A stretch of DNA of 64,000 nucleotides from Rhizobiales bacterium GAS188. GTDB taxonomy: Bacteria; Pseudomonadota; Alphaproteobacteria; Rhizobiales; Beijerinckiaceae. A program made the position numbers and the translations under genes. The stretch lies in the NCBI GenBank assembly GCA_900104855.1, contig FNSS01000002.1:1-64000 (forward strand), in the 5' to 3' direction. The notes under the pieces are model-generated. The model saw only the letters and a list, made by a program, of their open reading frames with translations. It was not told the DNA's origin and ran no database searches. Shown here piece after piece: positions 62,958 through 64,000 of the stretch (positions are counted from its first letter, which is position 1; each line of letters begins with the position of its first letter).

Positions 62958-64000
62958 TCCGGAGGCGGCGAGTAGCCATTGTCCAGCATTTTCCGGCCGA
63001 TGATATAGCTGCGGGCGTCATTCATCGCGTCCACCGCAACGAGGTCCTGGTCGCGGTAGTACCAGACGGATCGTTGCAAGGAATCGACGCTCCCGCGTTC
63101 CACGACGTAGTTGAAGCCCGTATTCAGCCCAGCGATCTGTAGCTTCACGTCGTACTGATCTGACCAGAACCAAGGTTTTGCCGAGTACTGCCGTCCCTTC
63201 CCCATGATGTTCTCCGCGATCGCCTCCGCTTGGTCGATCGCGTGCGGGACGCTTTCGAGACGCACCCTCGTCCCCTTGTAAGGAAAAGAGCAGCAGTCGC
63301 CGGCGGCCCAGATGTGCGGATCGGAGGTGCGCCCGAACTCGTCCACCTTGATGCCGTTCTCGGTTTCAATGCCGCTCTCGAGGGCCAGCTCGATGTTCGG
63401 ATCGACGCCGATTCCGACGACTGCCGCGTCGATCTCCATCTCAGTCCCGTCGTTCAGCACAGCCGAGGCCACTTTGGTGCTGCCGCGAAACTCCGAGAGT
63501 CCGACGCCTTCGCGGATATCGACTCCATGACCGAGGTGTAAACGTCGAAAGTAATCCGATGTGGGCTTGGCTGCGACCCGCTGGAGGATGCGGTCCGTGA
63601 ACTCGACCACAGTCACTTTCAAGCCCGTCTTTGCGGCCACCGCCGCAACTTCGAGCCCGATATAACCGCCGCCAACAACCATAAGGTGGTGACCTGGCCG
63701 AAGCGCTGTCCCGAGAGAGAGTGCGTCGTCCTGCGTACGCAGGTAGTGCACACCTTCAAGCTCGCCGCCGCGGTCCTGGTCAAGCCGCCGCGGGCGCGAC
63801 CCAGTAGCGAGCACCGCATGATCAAAGTGTAGCTGCCGCCCGCCGGCGTGAACGACCCTGTTCGATCGATCGATGGTCTCGGCGGGCATCCCGGTGATCA
63901 CCTCGATGTCCTTGCCCACATAGAAGGCGGACGGCTTTAAAAGCAGTCGGTCACGCTCGACTTCGCCGAGCAGGAACGCCTTGGAAAGCGGCGGCCGCTG
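62915..64000 (-). CDS. FAD-dependent ferredoxin/rhodocoxin reductase-like protein, partial
   Basis: The frame is open to the right edge, so the N-terminus with the first dinucleotide motif lies outside. Visible: QRPPLSKAFLLGEVERDRLL, the central HAVLATGSRPRRLDQDRGGE, the NAD motif HHLMVVGGGYIGLEVAAVAA, then IDAAVVGIGVDPNIELALES and the FAD-binding WAAGDCCSFPYKGTRVRLES. The C-terminal reductase domain includes AKPWFWSDQYDVKLQIAGLN. This is the class that passes electrons from NAD(P)H to a [2Fe-2S] ferredoxin for P450s or aromatic-ring dioxygenases. Such a partner may lie to the right. Confidence 0.9.
   Translation of the reverse strand, partial: QRPPLSKAFLLGEVERDRLLLKPSAFYVGKDIEVITGMPAETIDRSNRVVHAGGRQLHFDHAVLATGSRPRRLDQDRGGELEGVHYLRTQDDALSLGTALRPGHHLMVVGGGYIGLEVAAVAAKTGLKVTVVEFTDRILQRVAAKPTSDYFRRLHLGHGVDIREGVGLSEFRGSTKVASAVLNDGTEMEIDAAVVGIGVDPNIELALESGIETENGIKVDEFGRTSDPHIWAAGDCCSFPYKGTRVRLESVPHAIDQAEAIAENIMGKGRQYSAKPWFWSDQYDVKLQIAGLNTGFNYVVERGSVDSLQRSVWYYRDQDLVAVDAMNDARSYIIGRKMLDNGYSPPPDHVANTLFDLKALV

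Overview
The window looks like chromosomal DNA of a GC-rich alphaproteobacterium of the Hyphomicrobiales (Rhizobiales). The evidence is an overlapping NepR/EcfG general-stress pair, a large load of ABC importers and LysR regulators, and IS families common in rhizobia and their relatives (IS91-like, ISKra4, IS5/IS427-like, ISL3, IS1595). The genus cannot be fixed from sequence alone.

Layout. (1) 0-2.1 kb: core stress locus with nepR-ecfG on the plus strand facing a minus-strand envelope-stress set (DUF883, holin-like, DUF1328). (2) 2.2-14 kb: a decayed accessory island. It holds short genes, duplicated small membrane-protein/XRE-regulator modules, a run of four regularly spaced GC-rich hairpins, a 205-bp direct repeat, and remnants of an ISL3 transposase, an IS1595 transposase, a tyrosine integrase, a LigD-type ligase and a YedK/SRAP gene. 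(3) 14.3-16.1 kb: a class III cyclase-TolB-TPR protein. (4) 16.2-22.5 kb: IS zone with a tyrosine recombinase plus IS91-type transposase, a dead ISKra4 transposase fused to a dienelactone-hydrolase tail, and an EamA transporter split by an IS5-type element with visible inverted repeats and target duplication. (5) 22.9-30.8 kb: a complete ribose-type ABC importer convergent with an operon of an M24 peptidase-like protein and two tandem paralogous beta-propeller proteins. (6) 31-36.6 kb: phosphoesterase, TrpX-type binding protein, MFS transporter, a LigD C-terminal remnant and a BrnT/BrnA module whose toxin is frameshifted.

(7) 37.2-41.8 kb: catabolic and uptake operon with an enolase-superfamily enzyme, a frameshifted HpcH/HpaI aldolase and a polar amino-acid-type ABC importer (binding protein, permease, ATPase). 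(8) 42.2-47.6 kb: a module with a 2,2-dialkylglycine decarboxylase (dgdA) and its divergent LysR regulator, a CoA ligase and a crotonase. It lies between a serine-recombinase 3' remnant and a 3' tRNA-Arg fragment that looks like an attachment-site scar. (9) 47.6-54.9 kb: an oxidoreductase cluster (two MDR enzymes, an aldo/keto reductase, SDR, NTF2-like, CutA-like) with a divergent HxlR regulator; four of its genes carry frameshifts. (10) 55.4-57.0 kb: an intact ISL3 element. (11) 57.1-64 kb: a complete LIV-type ABC importer, a divergent LysR regulator, and a ferredoxin-reductase-type flavoprotein running off the right edge.

The window reads as core DNA interleaved with mobile-element debris and imported catabolic modules, each usually an importer plus a few enzymes plus a divergent regulator. 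Many genes carry single-base frameshifts, which may be real decay or indel errors in the assembly.
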